Positions 1 to 13,589 are shown, counted from the stretch's first letter. The stretch: DNA of 64,000 nucleotides from Onchidella celtica (GCA_963931925.1 OZ007567.1:95053676-95117675); one strand, 5' to 3'. Notes: generated by a model from the sequence alone, not told the origin. Program-made: numbers and translations.

Positions 1-1490
1 CTATTCGAACCAACACCACCGGAGATGCAAATATTTCTCCGCGATGTCTGCAAAAAAAGTCCATCGTGATAGAGAAGGGGAAAAAAGTAATTGTTATGGC
101 CAGCGTGGACGTTGTTTGTGTGGCGCCCACGCCTTCATTCACAATCGATCTGGACTCACTGAGTAGACAATCGTGAAGACGAGAATTTGGTCATGTCGCG
201 ACCGTCAATGGTTAATTTCAGTGTCACATCCGCAATGTTCACCCAGTAGTCGCTGATTTCAGTTTGGTTGCTTGAGATAGGTCTCGAACAGGTTGGGAAC
301 ATTGATCCCGGCGTGAAAAAGAAACAACTACCAGAAATACATTGGCCTAGATAATACATTATTTAAGCACTCATTTGTGTACTGTCAGGGCACATCAACT
401 AGACCACGAATTCAGACTTATCATACAGCAGGAATGAAGTGTAATAATATACGAGTTTATTTACGAACATGACGGCAGCCAAGCGACAGATATAGGTTAC
501 AGTAAATCTCAGCTGGCACGGCCTTTCCACGCAGGTTATATTACAAGAATACGTGAAGAATAAGGGATTGCATACATGAAGGTTTGATCAACTTACAGTT
601 TGTTATTGTTGTTGTTGTTGTTACGTATGATCACCTAGGCAACGACGGGTTACGGATTACTCGCTGATGTAAATGCAATGTCGAAAAGTGAATGGCTTGA
701 TTAAAAACATGGGAGAAAAATACAGGTTGTGCCTCTTTCAACTGCTTGTCTGGACAGTGAAGGCCAGTAGACACTAAGCATAGCGGAGGCGCTAGTAATG
801 TAATAATTTCCTCTTTCAGGAAGTCCATTATGGTCAGTGGCCTCTCCTTCATTCAGAATGACTGTGTTAATACAACACATGGAAAGAGAAGAAAAGAAGA
901 GAAAATACCTAGCGCCTATAAGGTTTCATTGCTGCGCTGTCGCTGTCTGACATTGTGACACGCCATTACGAGTCTGTGGCAGCTCATTCCTGGCTCTGAT
1001 TGGAAATTCAGCTCAGCTTGGCTGTCATGCGTGAGCACCAGAGTCCGATGGATATTCTCGGCTTGTCACTGTTCTCTGGTCGGTCTTGTAATTACGGAGA
1101 CATATAATTGTTTTTTGTTATCATTATTGTATAATGTGCATGACACCTCATTCATAATGAAATTTTATTACTGACACTCTCAAACGAATCGATCAATCGT
1201 TCCGTTCAGTTCTGATCTTTATTGTATTTTCATGATTTCTGCCGTCAGAGCAGTATCAATGCCATCTCATCACAAATTCATGTCCTGCTCACAGAAATGA
1301 CTTGCAGGAACATCTTTTCTCTCTGAATTTTCTCGAAGTGCATCAAGTTCGATTTTACATGGCCATCACCGATGAACTGAAGAACTGTCTAAGCTGTTAA
1401 TGCGTTGGCCCAGGAGCCCTAGTCTGAGGAGAAGAACAAGAACAGAAAATTGATGTTAGGGAGGAAGGAAACTAACACTGCTGTTAGATG
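1..1490. other. No gene recognised
   Basis: Mixed-composition sequence without a long frame or a recognised repeat. A minus-strand frame at 156-359 runs into a good splice-donor sequence (GTGAGT, minus strand of 154-159). It could be a lone exon, but no domain or acceptor confirms it. A short GTT run lies near 604-622. Confidence 0.5.
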
Positions 1491-1495
1491 TATAG

Positions 1496-2334
1496 TGTCA
1501 CGAGTAGGTGAGCTGGGATCAGTAGTTACGGGGGAAGGGGGTAGAGTAAAGTTAACCCACGGCCCACGGGTAATGAAAAGCGTGCATGTTGTGAGTGGAG
1601 GGGGGGTCTGCATGAGGCGAGAGCGCTGTACTACTATCACTGCAAGTTAGAAGGTCCTAGGGGACGGACGTAAGTGAGAACAGTCGGGAGATTGTGACAG
1701 TGTTTTCCAGTGATGACTGGTGCCGGGGTCGGGCCGAAGCGCCGCCTACGGTGAGCACAGGGGATAGGCCAGCATAGGGCCGAAGGCCACACATAGGCCA
1801 GGAGTGAAGCTGTCGGTGTAGGACAGTCGCAGCACATGAGTCGTGGCAGTCTGGCCACAGACAGGGATGTATATAGGATTGTGAATGTGCTATTAAGATG
1901 TGCTATTGTGACATGGATGTATTACTGTGCGAATGAGATATTCATGTGAATTGAAGTATTAACGTGCTATGGCCACGTGAAGTGTATAGGAGGCTAATGT
2001 GTATTGCCATAGGGAGGTGCTATTGAGAGACTGTGGTGTGAAAGAATATTAGTGTGTCATTAAGACCCTGAGTGGAGAGGCTGAGGCCGAGGTGTCTTTA
2101 GAGTAATTACCGGGTTGTGGACCCGAGGAAGTGTGCTTACGGAAGAAGGCCGTGGACGGCAGTTAACTTGAAGAATATAATGTATGTATGTAATTGCATT
2201 GTTATCCTTATCTTTATATTTATGTTTAATAAATGTGTGAGTCTGATGGGTTGTTCTGTTAAGTGTTATACTTGTTCGTCCGTGATTGTTGTCCTGTTAT
2301 AACCATCGCATCTCCCAGTCTGGGATTTGTGACA
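1496..2334 (+). mobile_element. Solo LTR, family 2 (5-bp target duplication TATAG)
   Basis: Seen: the stretch starts TGTCACGAG, ends TTTGTGACA, and is flanked on both sides by the same 5 bases, TATAG (1491-1495 and 2335-2339). It matches the reverse complement of 30406-31555, including the end block CCCAGTCTGGGATTTGTGAC and a conserved internal block near 1804-1866. An AATAAA at about 2229 and a TATATAGG at about 1870 suggest the plus strand is the sense strand. No primer-binding site, gag-pol or second LTR follows, so this is a solo LTR left by LTR-LTR recombination. The 5-bp duplication and TG...CA ends fit Ty3/Gypsy-type integration, but the superfamily is inferred. Small open frames inside it are not genes. 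Confidence 0.88.
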
Positions 2335-2339
2335 TATAG

Positions 2340-3978
2340 AGTGATGAGGAAATGATATGATGAAAGGGAAAAGATCGACATGGAAATAATTGATTTTCCT
2401 GTGGATGAGAAATAGGAGGGGCAGAGAAAATGAAAACAAACAGATGAGTATAAATCTGTACACTGTAATACACATGTACCAACAAAGACAAAGTGAAAAC
2501 TGATTTTTATTTTTCATTCATTTTTATTATCAGATTAACATACTTGAGTAGCCAAGTCATGAAATTCCAATGAAATTCCAGTGAAATAGTATTATTTTGA
2601 TTGTGGCAAAGGGTGACATGACCATCATTCCGGCTATATTCTAAATTTAAAGAGCAGTTTTAAAATCCTGCATCAGCTAAGTACAGGTTTCTAGTACATG
2701 TTTTAATCAGAGCACCTCCTGTCCGTTTAGACAGACAAACTTGAATAGTCCTCCCAATGGTAAACAGTCAAGATTTGTTGTTACTGTCACAGGGTGTATT
2801 TTGTTTTATCTTCCACACATAAAAACGACGAACATTAGCGAGCGATAAGCACACAGCATGGTGCCAAGAACGGCAACTTTTCAAACAGCTGTAATTCATA
2901 TCATAGGGGATAATATTGAAATGTCCATTATTCGAGTCACTGGACAAGACCCAGGAATTTTTCTTTATCACCAGAGGTTCTAGATCATAGCCAAGTGAAA
3001 TTGTCTGAGCTTCATCATTATATTTGACCTTTCAATGCTGCTGAAATAGCTGCCTGAATCATCTTACTCTTATTTTATACCTTACGTCGGAGAGACAAAC
3101 ATGACAAGGAAAAATCTGAGCTTCTCACAATCTGAAGTAATCATGTAAATTATCTAGAGCAATTTCGTCGCTGCGCTTATCATAGAAGTTTTTGCCCCTC
3201 TTGTTGTGCGAGACAAGGACAGTTGTGATTACACATTAATGATTTCATACCCATTGAGCCTTCAGGAAAATGTTCTTTATATCAGGCACGTGTGGCTGGT
3301 CCCAGCTGCATGAGGTTTCTTTGTTCACTTGTGGTAATCTTGGGGTTTGGGTTTTTAATGTCTGGCAGTGGACAACGAGGTCAGCATGAACTATGATTTC
3401 TCTCTTCTCCACCTGCTGGGATGCCTAATGACACTGCTAAATTATCTGGAGACTGTGATCAGGCTACATAATTCTCACTGTGGCCCACTCTCACAATGCA
3501 AATAAGACAACATAGAGTAGCGTATTGTCAATGCAAGATCCAGGACTTCGTATTTCTCCCTTTTGCTCTTGATTCACTTTCTTGAACTAGCAGGGATTTA
3601 ACACTAATTCGACACGGTCAATTTGCGCTAAAAAAAAAAAAAAAAACAACCACTCTCGTGTAATCACGCGATATTATAAGATATTTTTCTACGATGTTTA
3701 CAGGAGACATTTTTGGAAGGGCTGTATTGTTGTTTGTGAGAAACAAGGGGGAGATAAGCAGCTGGTTATCGCCGATCCTTAGCTTTTCCACATTTTTCTT
3801 TCTTAATATGCGACATGAAATGATGTACTCAGGGAAAGAGATCGTAGCCTCTGCAAATTCTCTTACTTATCATTTGTAAATTGAGCTGGAAATATTTAAC
3901 CATACCCATTTGTGGGCAACTGAAATAAGGTTTTTACAGTTATATTATAGTATTGCTGAACGATGTACTTATTTGGAG
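2340..3978. other. No gene recognised
   Basis: AT-rich sequence with only short chance frames. A 17-base A run lies near 3630. A short direct repeat of AATGAAATTCCA-like units is near 2557-2585. Nothing else is supported. Confidence 0.5.
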
Positions 3979-4774
3979 GGAAGTAGCTTTTTTCACGACA
4001 TGTCGTGGAAATGGCTTCACGAGATTTTTTCACGGCGGAATTTTTATCCAATCAGAATTAACCTTTTTCTTTCCCAGGCAGTACCAAAATGACGTTTTCC
4101 ATAGTGAACGATACTGATTTGACTGGAAATGAAATGTTCACTGTTGGCACTTGGAAGAGAAGAATTTATTGATTATGATGAGGGAAGAGGAGATAATTAT
4201 ATCGATGGCAGTGGAAGAGGACAGGAGATTGATGGCGGCAGTGGAATAGAAGAGGTTTTTGACTGTGATGAAGGAAGAGTATCCATTGATGGTGGCGAAG
4301 GAAGCAAAAAGTGACAGGAGGTTGATGGTAGCCGTGGAAGATAGGAAACTGATGGAGATAGCGGAAGAGACAACATTGTTGAGAGGCGCAGAAGGGATGA
4401 TGGTCTAATTGCACGAAGGAAGTTATATCGTGAAATATTCTAGAGCTAGCTAAAAATGTCATCTTCTCAATTAGTTTGATCAATGTATGCTCTGGGTAAT
4501 TGTGAATATTTTAGTAGAGGCTACTCCAAACTTCATAGTTTGATGTCAATTAATTCGTCCTTTAATGCTCTTAATTGTGCTGTCTGCGGAATACTACTGT
4601 GTATAAAACTCCTTGCTTAAAAAAAAAAAAAAAACTTGAGTGGAATCTTAGACTAACTCATCACTAATACTAAGAATGACTTATTTTTTTCTTTGTAAAA
4701 TGCCTAGAACGTAAATGGAGATGATACAGAGAGCACTAGATCTGCTACAAACTGTTGTTTTCTCTCTCTCTCTC

Positions 4775-4831
<57 letters not shown>

Positions 4832-5032
4832 TATCTATTGCCCCCACCTGGACAGAACATACATTTATTATTTATCAAACTCGCCCTGTTGAGAAAAGTG
4901 TCAACAAAACTCATGGTATTTACTGGACATGTCATGGAAAACTCGCCAAAAAAAAATTAAAAAATTCACGATATGTGGTGGACAACTTCACCAGGAAAAT
5001 TTCCACGACATGTCATGAAAATAGCCACTTCC
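3979..5032. mobile_element. Putative 1.05-kb non-autonomous DNA transposon with inverted ends
   Basis: Seen: the left end (GGAAGTAGCTTTTTTCACGA, 3979 onward) and the reverse complement of the right end (GGAAGTGGCTATTTTCATGA, ending at 5032) match at 31 of 34 bases, including an inner ACATGTCGTGGAAAT block. Further ACATGT-centred palindromes lie just inside the right end (about 4925-4985). The interior is purine-rich (4129-4380) and carries a CT/GTCT microsatellite at 4760-4828. No coding capacity and no clear target duplication were seen, so superfamily and exact limits are open. The chance of a 34-bp inverted match at this spacing is small, which supports an element. Confidence 0.5.
4760..4828. 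repeat. CT/GTCT microsatellite
   Basis: A run of CT dinucleotides, interrupted once by a short TCTG tetranucleotide block, inside the putative TIR element 3979-5032. The Leu/Ser-rich open frame across it is a translation of the repeat. Confidence 0.95.
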
Positions 5033-5851
5033 TTTTTTTAGTTCACCATTAATTGTTTCACGCTAACGTTAAGGTAACAGTTGTTTTTTTCAGTACCTCG
5101 CCCGCTCCTGACCAGTGGCTGGAACGCAAGTGAATTTCGCAATTTCTGGGTCTTATTGATATAATTAATACTTGCATGAATGTGGCCGTGAGCATACTAT
5201 AATTTTTTTCCCCGTCTAAAAAAGGTTATCGATGAACGAAAGCTTGTATTTTTGTTTTCTCTCGTAATCTGTAGTGTTTCTTTGTTTATTTTGAAGGGCT
5301 CCGCAACATACAACTCTTCTGTTGTTGTTCTTGTTGTTTGTTTGTTTTTCTCTAAGTCACATATTCTGTGACTTTGATAATTTGTTCACCTGCTGTTTTT
5401 GCCACATTTGTACCTTTATTTGATAATTAAATGTGAGTATTTGCCCTGAGCGGTTTGTAACCGTGTGTTTACGATAAGACTCAATACAGTAAAGCATCTG
5501 ATACCACGAGTGAATAGTTGAGTGAACAAAGTACGTCTATTGCTTTATTGCCTGGTCTTTTTTCGTTTGAAAATGTTCAGTCATATTTAGTCGTAGGGTC
5601 CATGAAAGCACATGGCCATGATGTGTTCAAGTAGAAAATAAACTGCCTGGCAAAAACTAACATAATAATATCAAAGAACATTTTGACATTTTCTTAATGG
5701 TTGCATTGAAAGATTCGTATCGAAAGGACAAAATTAGAAGATGAAATAACAACTAAAAGCTGAGGATTTACTTTCTCTTTGGTGTGTATTGGACAAAGAG
5801 TTTTCTCTTTCATTATGAATTTGTTTCTGTATTTCTGTCACAGGGTAGCTT
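5033..5851. other. No gene recognised
   Basis: AT-rich spacer between the putative TIR element and the solo LTR at 5856. No frame, repeat family or RNA gene was recognised. Confidence 0.5.
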
Positions 5852-5855
5852 TTAT

Positions 5856-7068
5856 TGTCACGATCACGTGCGTGAAGATGGTCACGACCACGTGTGTGAT
5901 GAGTACCTAACTTATTTACCTTTCAAACCCAGCTAACAAGCCAAGCAAGCAGACCAGCGATCAATGGACACATGGAGTGAGATTTAAATTAAACGATATT
6001 TAATTATAAATGCATGGCAAAACTTATGTCAAAACATTCAACTCATGATAATCACATACATAATCACAAAAACAGATATTTCAAATTTACTCTTGGGGAT
6101 CATGGCTATTCTCTATTCCCCGTTTCACATCTAGATCTAATCCCTCTGTCCATAAACTTAACTACGTATACTTAATAGTCTCTGTCAACAGCTGCCCTCC
6201 TCGTTGATGCAGTTTCACGTCTCCAGAGTTCACACGATCCTTTCTAGATCTCTAACTTCGACGATAAAAGGGGAAACAGACGCCCCTGGCTTCTCACAAA
6301 TAAGAACACACAGTTAACACCCGCCATCGTAGATTACTAGCTCCTTGAGGGGTTCTCATCATCCCGTCCTCAGGACTCTTCCACTTCTGCAAACACACAG
6401 CACATCGACGGTTCACACCCGCCATCGCAAATCACGAGCTCCTGAAGGGTTCCCGTCCTATCATCAGGACTCCTCAACTTCTGGTCCCCATGGCACGACC
6501 TTCCACTTGTCGCCCGGACCGATAAATTCTTCTTATTGGGAAATAAATGTGAACATCATGGATCCCTCACACACCTAATACTTCTGGTCCCCACTGGCAC
6601 GACCTTCCACTTGTCGCCCGGACCGATAAATTCTGCGTCTTCCTTTAGGAATGAATAACTTGGGAACCTCATAGATCCCTCACATACTTAACACCCCTGG
6701 TCCCCATGGCACGACCTTCCACTTGTCGCCCGGACCACTTCTCTCTCCGTCTTCCTCTAGGAATGAATAACTTGGGAACCTCGTGTGTCGAGCTTCTCCT
6801 CTACTTATACTCCCGAGGTTTTTGCACACGCGACTAGTTTAAAGCGAGTCGTGTGTATCTATTCACGGTCGTCAACAATGTTAAAAACCATGTTTTCCCC
6901 TGCTAAGCTCACCCCCCCCCCTTAGACTCGTGGCGCACAAGGCCACGGACCTTCCTCGTGATAGTAATCTTTCATGCTAGTCAACAACTTAAAAACTCCC
7001 CTTCTCCCCTACTAAGTTTACCCCCTCTATACTCGTGGCGTACAAGGTCATCAACCTTAATCGTGACA
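5856..7068. mobile_element. Solo LTR, family 1 (4-bp target duplication TTAT)
   Basis: Seen: the stretch begins TGTCACGATCACGTG and ends TTAATCGTGACA, so its ends are the inverted TGTCACGAT/ATCGTGACA. TTAT flanks it on both sides (5852-5855 and 7069-7072). It is nearly identical to 42097-43193 and more distantly related to 8775-9641. Inside, a unit of roughly 110 bp starting near CTGGTCCCCATGGCACGACC occurs three times (about 6480, 6586 and 6700); the 42097 copy has only two, which accounts for its length (1097 against 1213 bp). No retrotransposon interior or partner LTR is present. Orientation is not certain. The 77-residue frame at 6345 lies inside the LTR and is not a gene. Confidence 0.88.
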
Positions 7069-7072
7069 TTAT

Positions 7073-8774
7073 ATAAAGCATGTTTATGCTGCATAAACAA
7101 TACATATTAATGTGAATAAAATCAGCAAGATAGTTATTGCACGCCACATAATCGCAAGTGCACTTATTATTCCACGAAGCTAATGAAAAGCTTAAAACAT
7201 GGCAAAAGAAAAGTTCATGTTTATTTTGTAGGCGACCTGCCTTTTGACTAGTGGAGGGACTCACGACATGCTAAGTAGGTTTTGTTTTTTGTTTTTTTGT
7301 TGTTCGTTTGTTTTAAAAGTTTTATTGAAGGTTTGTTGTTTTTTTCTTAAATTCCTTTTTACTTGTACAATTTTTCATGTTGCCCGAAGGAAGTCCTCGC
7401 AAACCGACAGCGTGTTTTCTTGAAGTTTCCTTTTTATTTCTGATTCATCATAACGGTCCTTCATTGTGTTTCTTACGTAGGCGTTTATGACATAAGGTTT
7501 CTTTTTGTTTTTCTTTTTTCCACATTTTAACTTTGTGATCAGAACTCTGCCGCCACATCACAGACTTTCCGTGGTTTTGTGAAATACCTCGTACTTTATC
7601 AGGGCTGTCGATCAGCAGCTTTTGTTCACAGTCACAGGTGAGCTTTCTGTGTAAATGTGTGTGTGAGGCATGCTTGGGTACAACGTGTCTGTTTCACTTA
7701 TGTCACCCAAACTTGTGATATTGACTGTACAACACCCCTCCCCCCCCCTTTCAACCTGCACGCCTGAGCACGTGCTCTTACAATTTTTTTTTTCTTTTGG
7801 CACGGTGGATCAGCATGGACATTTGCTCAGATTTATTGTTTTTTTTTTTGTTTGTTTTTTCTTCCTAGACACGGCGGCTGAGCCTGGTTTTTATTCTTGC
7901 TAAGTCGCAAGATAACAGATTTGCCCCGACTTTGGTAACCCTGACTGCAGAACAATAATTTACTTTATCTATTCCCAATTTTAAAAAAAACAAAACGAAA
8001 CAGTAAAAAAAAACATTCATAAATATGGCTCAAAGATAGAACGACCTTTTCTGCAAAAATTTCATTTAGTCACCGACAACAGAATGTTAGACCCTGTAGG
8101 TCAACTATTTTAATGTTTTCATTTTCCTCTTCATCGTCGTCGCTTTCTATGAAACTACGGCAACATTGTCATCGTACCACTTACCTGAAAAATATATCTG
8201 TATAAAATACTTTCTCTGACCTCCAGCTGTTAGTGCAGATAATTTCAGAATGAAATGCTGACAGGACCGATCGTAACATAAAATCAGTGTTATCTTAGAG
8301 CACTAAATTCGTGTACTAAATATCAGTAATTTAAGTTGTCCCGGACTAGGCCTGTAACTGTTAAGTTCGATCATAAAGATCAAAAGAAACCAATGATTTA
8401 TAGGATGATTTTAGATTACTTGAGTACAGTGACCTCAGCACCATAGAGTTCTTCTAATGATCGCTGGTTAGACTAATGAAACCTCAAAGAAAGGCTGGCC
8501 ACAAACTCCATAGAGTTTTTGATTGAGAAGTAATGATGTTCTTTGTGGTTCTTGTTTTTCAAAGATCTATTGATGAAACTAGATAGTTTTTATTAAGTAA
8601 TTTTCCTTTACCACCGGAGCTTAGTGCTGGGAAGGAAATCAGTAGAACTGTGACACACGCCATTTGTTGTCGCTGTTGTTGGACACAACGACCTTTGATA
8701 AAACAAGGACAGTCTCCTCACAGGGTTTCAATTAACCGAGAGACAAGTTCTTGTTATTCCTATTTCTTTCATGC
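7073..8774. other. No gene recognised
   Basis: T-rich sequence with several T/TTTG runs (7280-7350, 7500-7520, 7838-7862) and a C run near 7741. Only short chance frames are present. Confidence 0.5.
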
Positions 8775-9641
8775 TGTCACGAGACGAGTTCGTGAACTGT
8801 TATTAATTCATTCTCCCATTAAAGTAAATACCAAACCAAGCAAGCAGACCAACGACCTACGGACACATGGAGTGAAATTTTCAAATGAAACACGCTATTT
8901 AATTCCAACTCATAAATAGGCAAAATGTACAATCAAAGCAAAAAAATAAAGACATGCAAAAATCCCTATCGAGGACTTGGCGATTATTTACGAACCCCTT
9001 TTTCCTAGGATTTAACTAATGATACTTAAGAAGTCCTTGTCAACAGCTGTACTCCTCGTTGACACTTTCACGTCTCCATGGTTCAAACGATAATCTTCAG
9101 GGTTCAAACGATTCACACGGCGATTCACTCACGCCCTCATGGACAGACTGTCTCGAAGGGTACCCATGCCTTCTTCAAGACCTCCAACCTTCAAACGACA
9201 TTCTTCAAACGACAATCTCCAGGGTTCAAACGATTCACAAGGCAATTCACTCACGCCCTCTTGGATAGACTGTCTCGAAGGGTACCCATGCCTTCTTCAA
9301 GACCTCCAGCCTTCGAACGATATTCTTCAAACGACAATCTTCAGGGTTCAAACGATTCATGAGGCGATTCACTCACGCCCTCATATAAGAAACTTAACAC
9401 AATGGTTCCCCACGATCACACAGACCGTCATCTCGTGCAGCCAAACTCTGGAGGGCGGGAACGCTCGTGTTGAGCCTCTCCACCTATTTATACCCCGGAG
9501 GGTTTTGCACACGGTAACAATTTTAAACGAGTCGTGTCTATCTTTTCACGCTCGTAAACAAATTTAAAATCATGCTTTCCTTCGCCAAGTTTACCCCCTC
9601 TACTCTCGTGGCGTACAAGGCCACCAACCTTACTCGTGACA
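8775..9641. mobile_element. Solo LTR, family 1 variant (4-bp target duplication ATGC)
   Basis: Seen: starts TGTCACGAG, ends CTCGTGACA, flanked by ATGC at 8771-8774 and 9642-9645. It shares with 5856-7068 the block CCAAGCAAGCAGACCA near its start and GTGGCGTACAAGG near its end, so it is a diverged subfamily. A unit of about 123 bp containing CAGGGTTCAAACGATTCA is repeated in tandem at about 9095, 9218 and 9341. This keeps all three frames open and produces the 142-residue frame at 9139-9567, which is therefore a repeat artefact. No internal coding region is attached. Confidence 0.85.
9095..9385. repeat. Tandem repeat of about 123 bp within the LTR
   Basis: Two full units and one partial unit beginning near 9095, 9218 and 9341, each with the GGTTCAAACGATTCA block followed by CACGCCCTC and, in the full units, GGGTACCCATGCCTTCTTCA. 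The units differ by a few substitutions. The array is internal to the solo LTR 8775-9641. Confidence 0.8.
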
Positions 9642-12600
9642 ATGCATAAAAAGTTCTGGCACTATTCACAACACTATGCATAACTCCATTTGCACCAATG
9701 CACTTGCATAAACCATTGCTTAGAATATGTCACAAGTGTCTGACTGGAACAGCCACTTAAGGAGCTATATTATCTAAAACAATATGGTTTAAGCAACTCT
9801 CGGTAAAACAGCAAAATGCTCATTATTTGCCAGGTCCACAAACATCCCTTTCCACCAGTTGAAACAAAAATGTATTTTCCTGCCATTGTTTTCATCTTTC
9901 CCCAGAAACAACATTATGGCAGCCCAGTTTAAGCTGACAGTAACGGCAATACTTAATCAACTTAATGCGTTATCCCGAAATACATTGTAAAAGATTTCTA
10001 TTCTCTTACCATTGTGACAGTTCCTGATTTCCGATAATATATTGCCATAGCAGCAGTTTCTGTCATCGTCGCCCGCGTGATAAAACCTCACAAAGTCGAT
10101 TTTTGGCGAAAATCGTTTTTTTGCAAAAATCTATTGTTCAGACCCTTCTCCATCCCCTCACAAAATATTAGAACCAAATTCCATTCCTAAGTGTGAAAAT
10201 TTTAATAAAACAGTTTCGGCCGCAAACCTCCTTATCCGTCACGGCCAAAGAATGCGCACGATCAAACCTCACTAACTCTTTAGCAGGTTTTATCATGCGG
10301 GTCAAGCGTTTGGCCCGCCTAGCTGTCCGCATGATAAAAACTCCTAAATCCCTAGCGCCGCCCCCGAGGACAGTCTGACTAAAGACTGTTGGTTCTCGTC
10401 AGTCAATCAGTAGCTATGTGTGCACAATATCCTACTAATCCTTTGGTCCTTGTCACCGGCTTATGTTTGCAGCTGTTTAACAGCCCCCCCCCCCCCAACC
10501 TCCCCTCTTCCCTCCCTCTTCTTCTATTCGACTGTTACCGTTCCCTCGCAAACAAATTTCACTTTGCATGGTTTAATTAAATACTCACATATTAAATTAT
10601 TTCAAAAGGATAAAAGACAATTAATGATGTGCTGGTTTATTTTGCTGTATATCACAGATGGTCTTCTTATTTTCATTATTTTTATTATTTTAAATCTTGA
10701 GAGTAATTTCTTTTGCTGACAAATCGTATGCAGTTGGTGGGATGGCAATTACACATTCTATTGTTAGACAACAAGACTTAGTGTGCGCTTCTTCCCTTAT
10801 GTCTGTCTGGGGGGTCCAGATGGACTTCAAAGAAGTAGACAATAATCATATTTTAATCCCCTTACACAATGTCGCGTCAAGCCACTTTGAAGTTCGCCGA
10901 CGGTGGCAAGTGCAGATGGGTCAGCATTTAACCTTCTTCCATTTCACATGGCAAATCCTGTGGATGTGACATACCGGCTTCATTTCAAAGGAGATCATTC
11001 ATACTCGTAAGGGCTTTACTCCTGCCCCCCCCCCAACTCCCCAAACCAATGTACATTCTTAATTCCATTGGCTTCAACCCACTCTCCCTCCTTGTAAGAG
11101 CGTAGGGCCAGTTAAATACTAACTGTCCATGATCGACCCTTGATATTTTAAAGTTTCCAATTGTCATGGTTTAAGTGTACTATAATTGCCGTGCTGGGTC
11201 ACGACTTGCAAGGAGTTGATTTTTCACGGTCTCGTTGATTATAACCAGCGTAAGTTGTCCTTGAACTGTTCTCGTGAACAGTTTGTGTTTTGAAACACTT
11301 TTTCTTAGAGATGGAAAGAAAGTGGGGCGAGATAGAATAAATGTATAAGTTAGGAGTGACAGTGCAATTCTCGACCCCGTGATTTTGATGAACACTTAGA
11401 AGGGAAGAGAAGGGGTGAATAAGGATAGATAGTTTAAGACGCTTAGTCGCGTTCAGAATTTCGTACATAAAATGTAGAAAGCACGAGGGTTTAAAGATTT
11501 CAGTAATTGTTTTGACATTTTAAATTGACCTTGTCTGTTTTTAGTACAAGGCCGTGACCAACTCCCACGTAGAATATATTAATACTGCGAGATGAGCTCG
11601 CATGGATGCACCAATCAAATCTAGGGATTTGGACGGTAATTTGCAGGTGGCTGCACAGTATAAAAGTGTAGCCATACCTATGTCCATTACTCCATACAGA
11701 AAACTCCAATCTGTGCAGGCGTCGGCACGATTCTGCCTGAAGAATCCTAAGTCTGTTCGATGTCATGTCTAGTCCACTATAGACATTTGAGATGAAGCCA
11801 TATGCTTGAATGAGATATGCCCACTGCTATTGTCCACTGTTCCCTGGTTGTTTCTAACACCAGGGACCAAGCGTAAGTGTTTGTCCATTGATGACTCAGC
11901 AATGAACGAGGAGCTGAACATAAGTTATCCACTAGGACAGGATTGCCGCATATATTAGGAATGCTACCCAAGACTGCAAGACAAAGATTTATATTGACTT
12001 GCAATTAGTATGAATGTATGGCATCCACATCTGTGAATTGGGATTGATTTGTCTGGATGAGGCTGGGAATTGCCAGCCCATCCTAGAGTAGATATCTAGA
12101 CTTAGCTACGTCAGTTTATATTGACGAGCTCGATCCATTATAAGCGGTAGGCACAAATAGCTGAGATGACATCGTCGCCAGAGCCCATATTAGTATATTG
12201 ATTGATATATAGTAGGCAGACCAGATCTGAGAGATATATAATTAGTACTTAAATTGTTAGTGAGTCAGAATTATCATAATATTATAGGAATCTAGAGAAG
12301 GCTTCGAGTGACATATTATTGAATTTAGATTTGATGCTGCTGATGTTGTATTCACTATGTAATAGATCTAGACAAAATTGTTAGGGTAATTAATGTAATT
12401 AAATTTGTGGCCCTGCAGGTCTGTTTATGAAACTTATTCAGATTGTTCTTAGTGTGTGGCATGGTACGAAAGATTGAATATTAAATACCTCTCGATTTAA
12501 ATGCAGTCATAATACCATCATTGAGAAGACCCTCTTCATAACAGCTAGAGGGGACTTTAGTCCAGAACCCTAACACTGGAGGGCACTATCACCCAGTCCA

Positions 12601-13589
12601 GATTCGTAACACCAATGGCATTTTGTTTGGACAATTTGGCTGTTTCACTTCAATCATCGCCGGACTTTGATTTTTCCATAATCGTACAACCTATTTCGTT
12701 GAAAGAAATATAAACAAAACCAAAATCAAATAATTTGTCATCGTAAAACAAAAACTCTTGAAAATGCTGTCAATGGAACGTGCCATGCTGAAGCACCAGT
12801 GGAACTATGCTGGTTAAAAGACGGAAACGCTCCATCTCTACCAAAATTAAAGAGACGGAGATCAGTTAGTATTACAGAAATGAAAGCCAGCCATAGCTTA
12901 TAGAAACCACCTTGTTCACCTTCAAAGACACAACAAGCAGAATACATCTTGAGAGAAACTGAGGCTAGTTTCTCAACCAAATTAATGATCTACCATTGCC
13001 ACACCAACACTCCGAGAACACTGTGGCAGAGACAAGTCCAAAGGGAAATGCCAGCGCTGGACCATCAGTCCTATGTAACGAGTCTGAAATGATTCCACTG
13101 TCAATGGCCTGTCAACAGTGGTGGAGAATTAACTGAAATATCCTTCCACTCAAGTGTCTTTGAAGTAGGCTTTATGTGCTCTGAGGTTATACAAATGTTG
13201 CAAAGCGATGAGGGTTATCAAAAGAATGTGAATGCACTGCAAGATGTCCATGACAACCAGCAAGAAATAAGTATAACTGTCTGTACAGGCCGAGGGGAAG
13301 GAAAGTCTATGCTCTGGCACTGAACCAGTGTGGGAACGGCAAACTGGTCAAGAGAATGACATAATCAGCCCATGAGATGTAGTGTGTGAAACAATGATGA
13401 ACAAATCGGTGTGGAATTCTTCTAACTCAATGTCAAGAGGTCATTCCAGTGAAGCAAAAGATTACCTTCAACCAAGCAAAGTGATTGTCATGGCGTGAAA
13501 CTGACAAAGAGTATACTGAAAGGAAGGTTACCAAAGAATCAAAGACTTACAGGCTGCTGGCAGTTCCACAGCCATGCCCCAAGGAGAGA

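Noticed and set aside
9139-9567. 142-residue frame with repeated SRRVPMPSSRP words
   Set aside because: It lies inside a solo LTR and is created by the internal 123-bp tandem repeat; neighbouring frames repeat in the same way.
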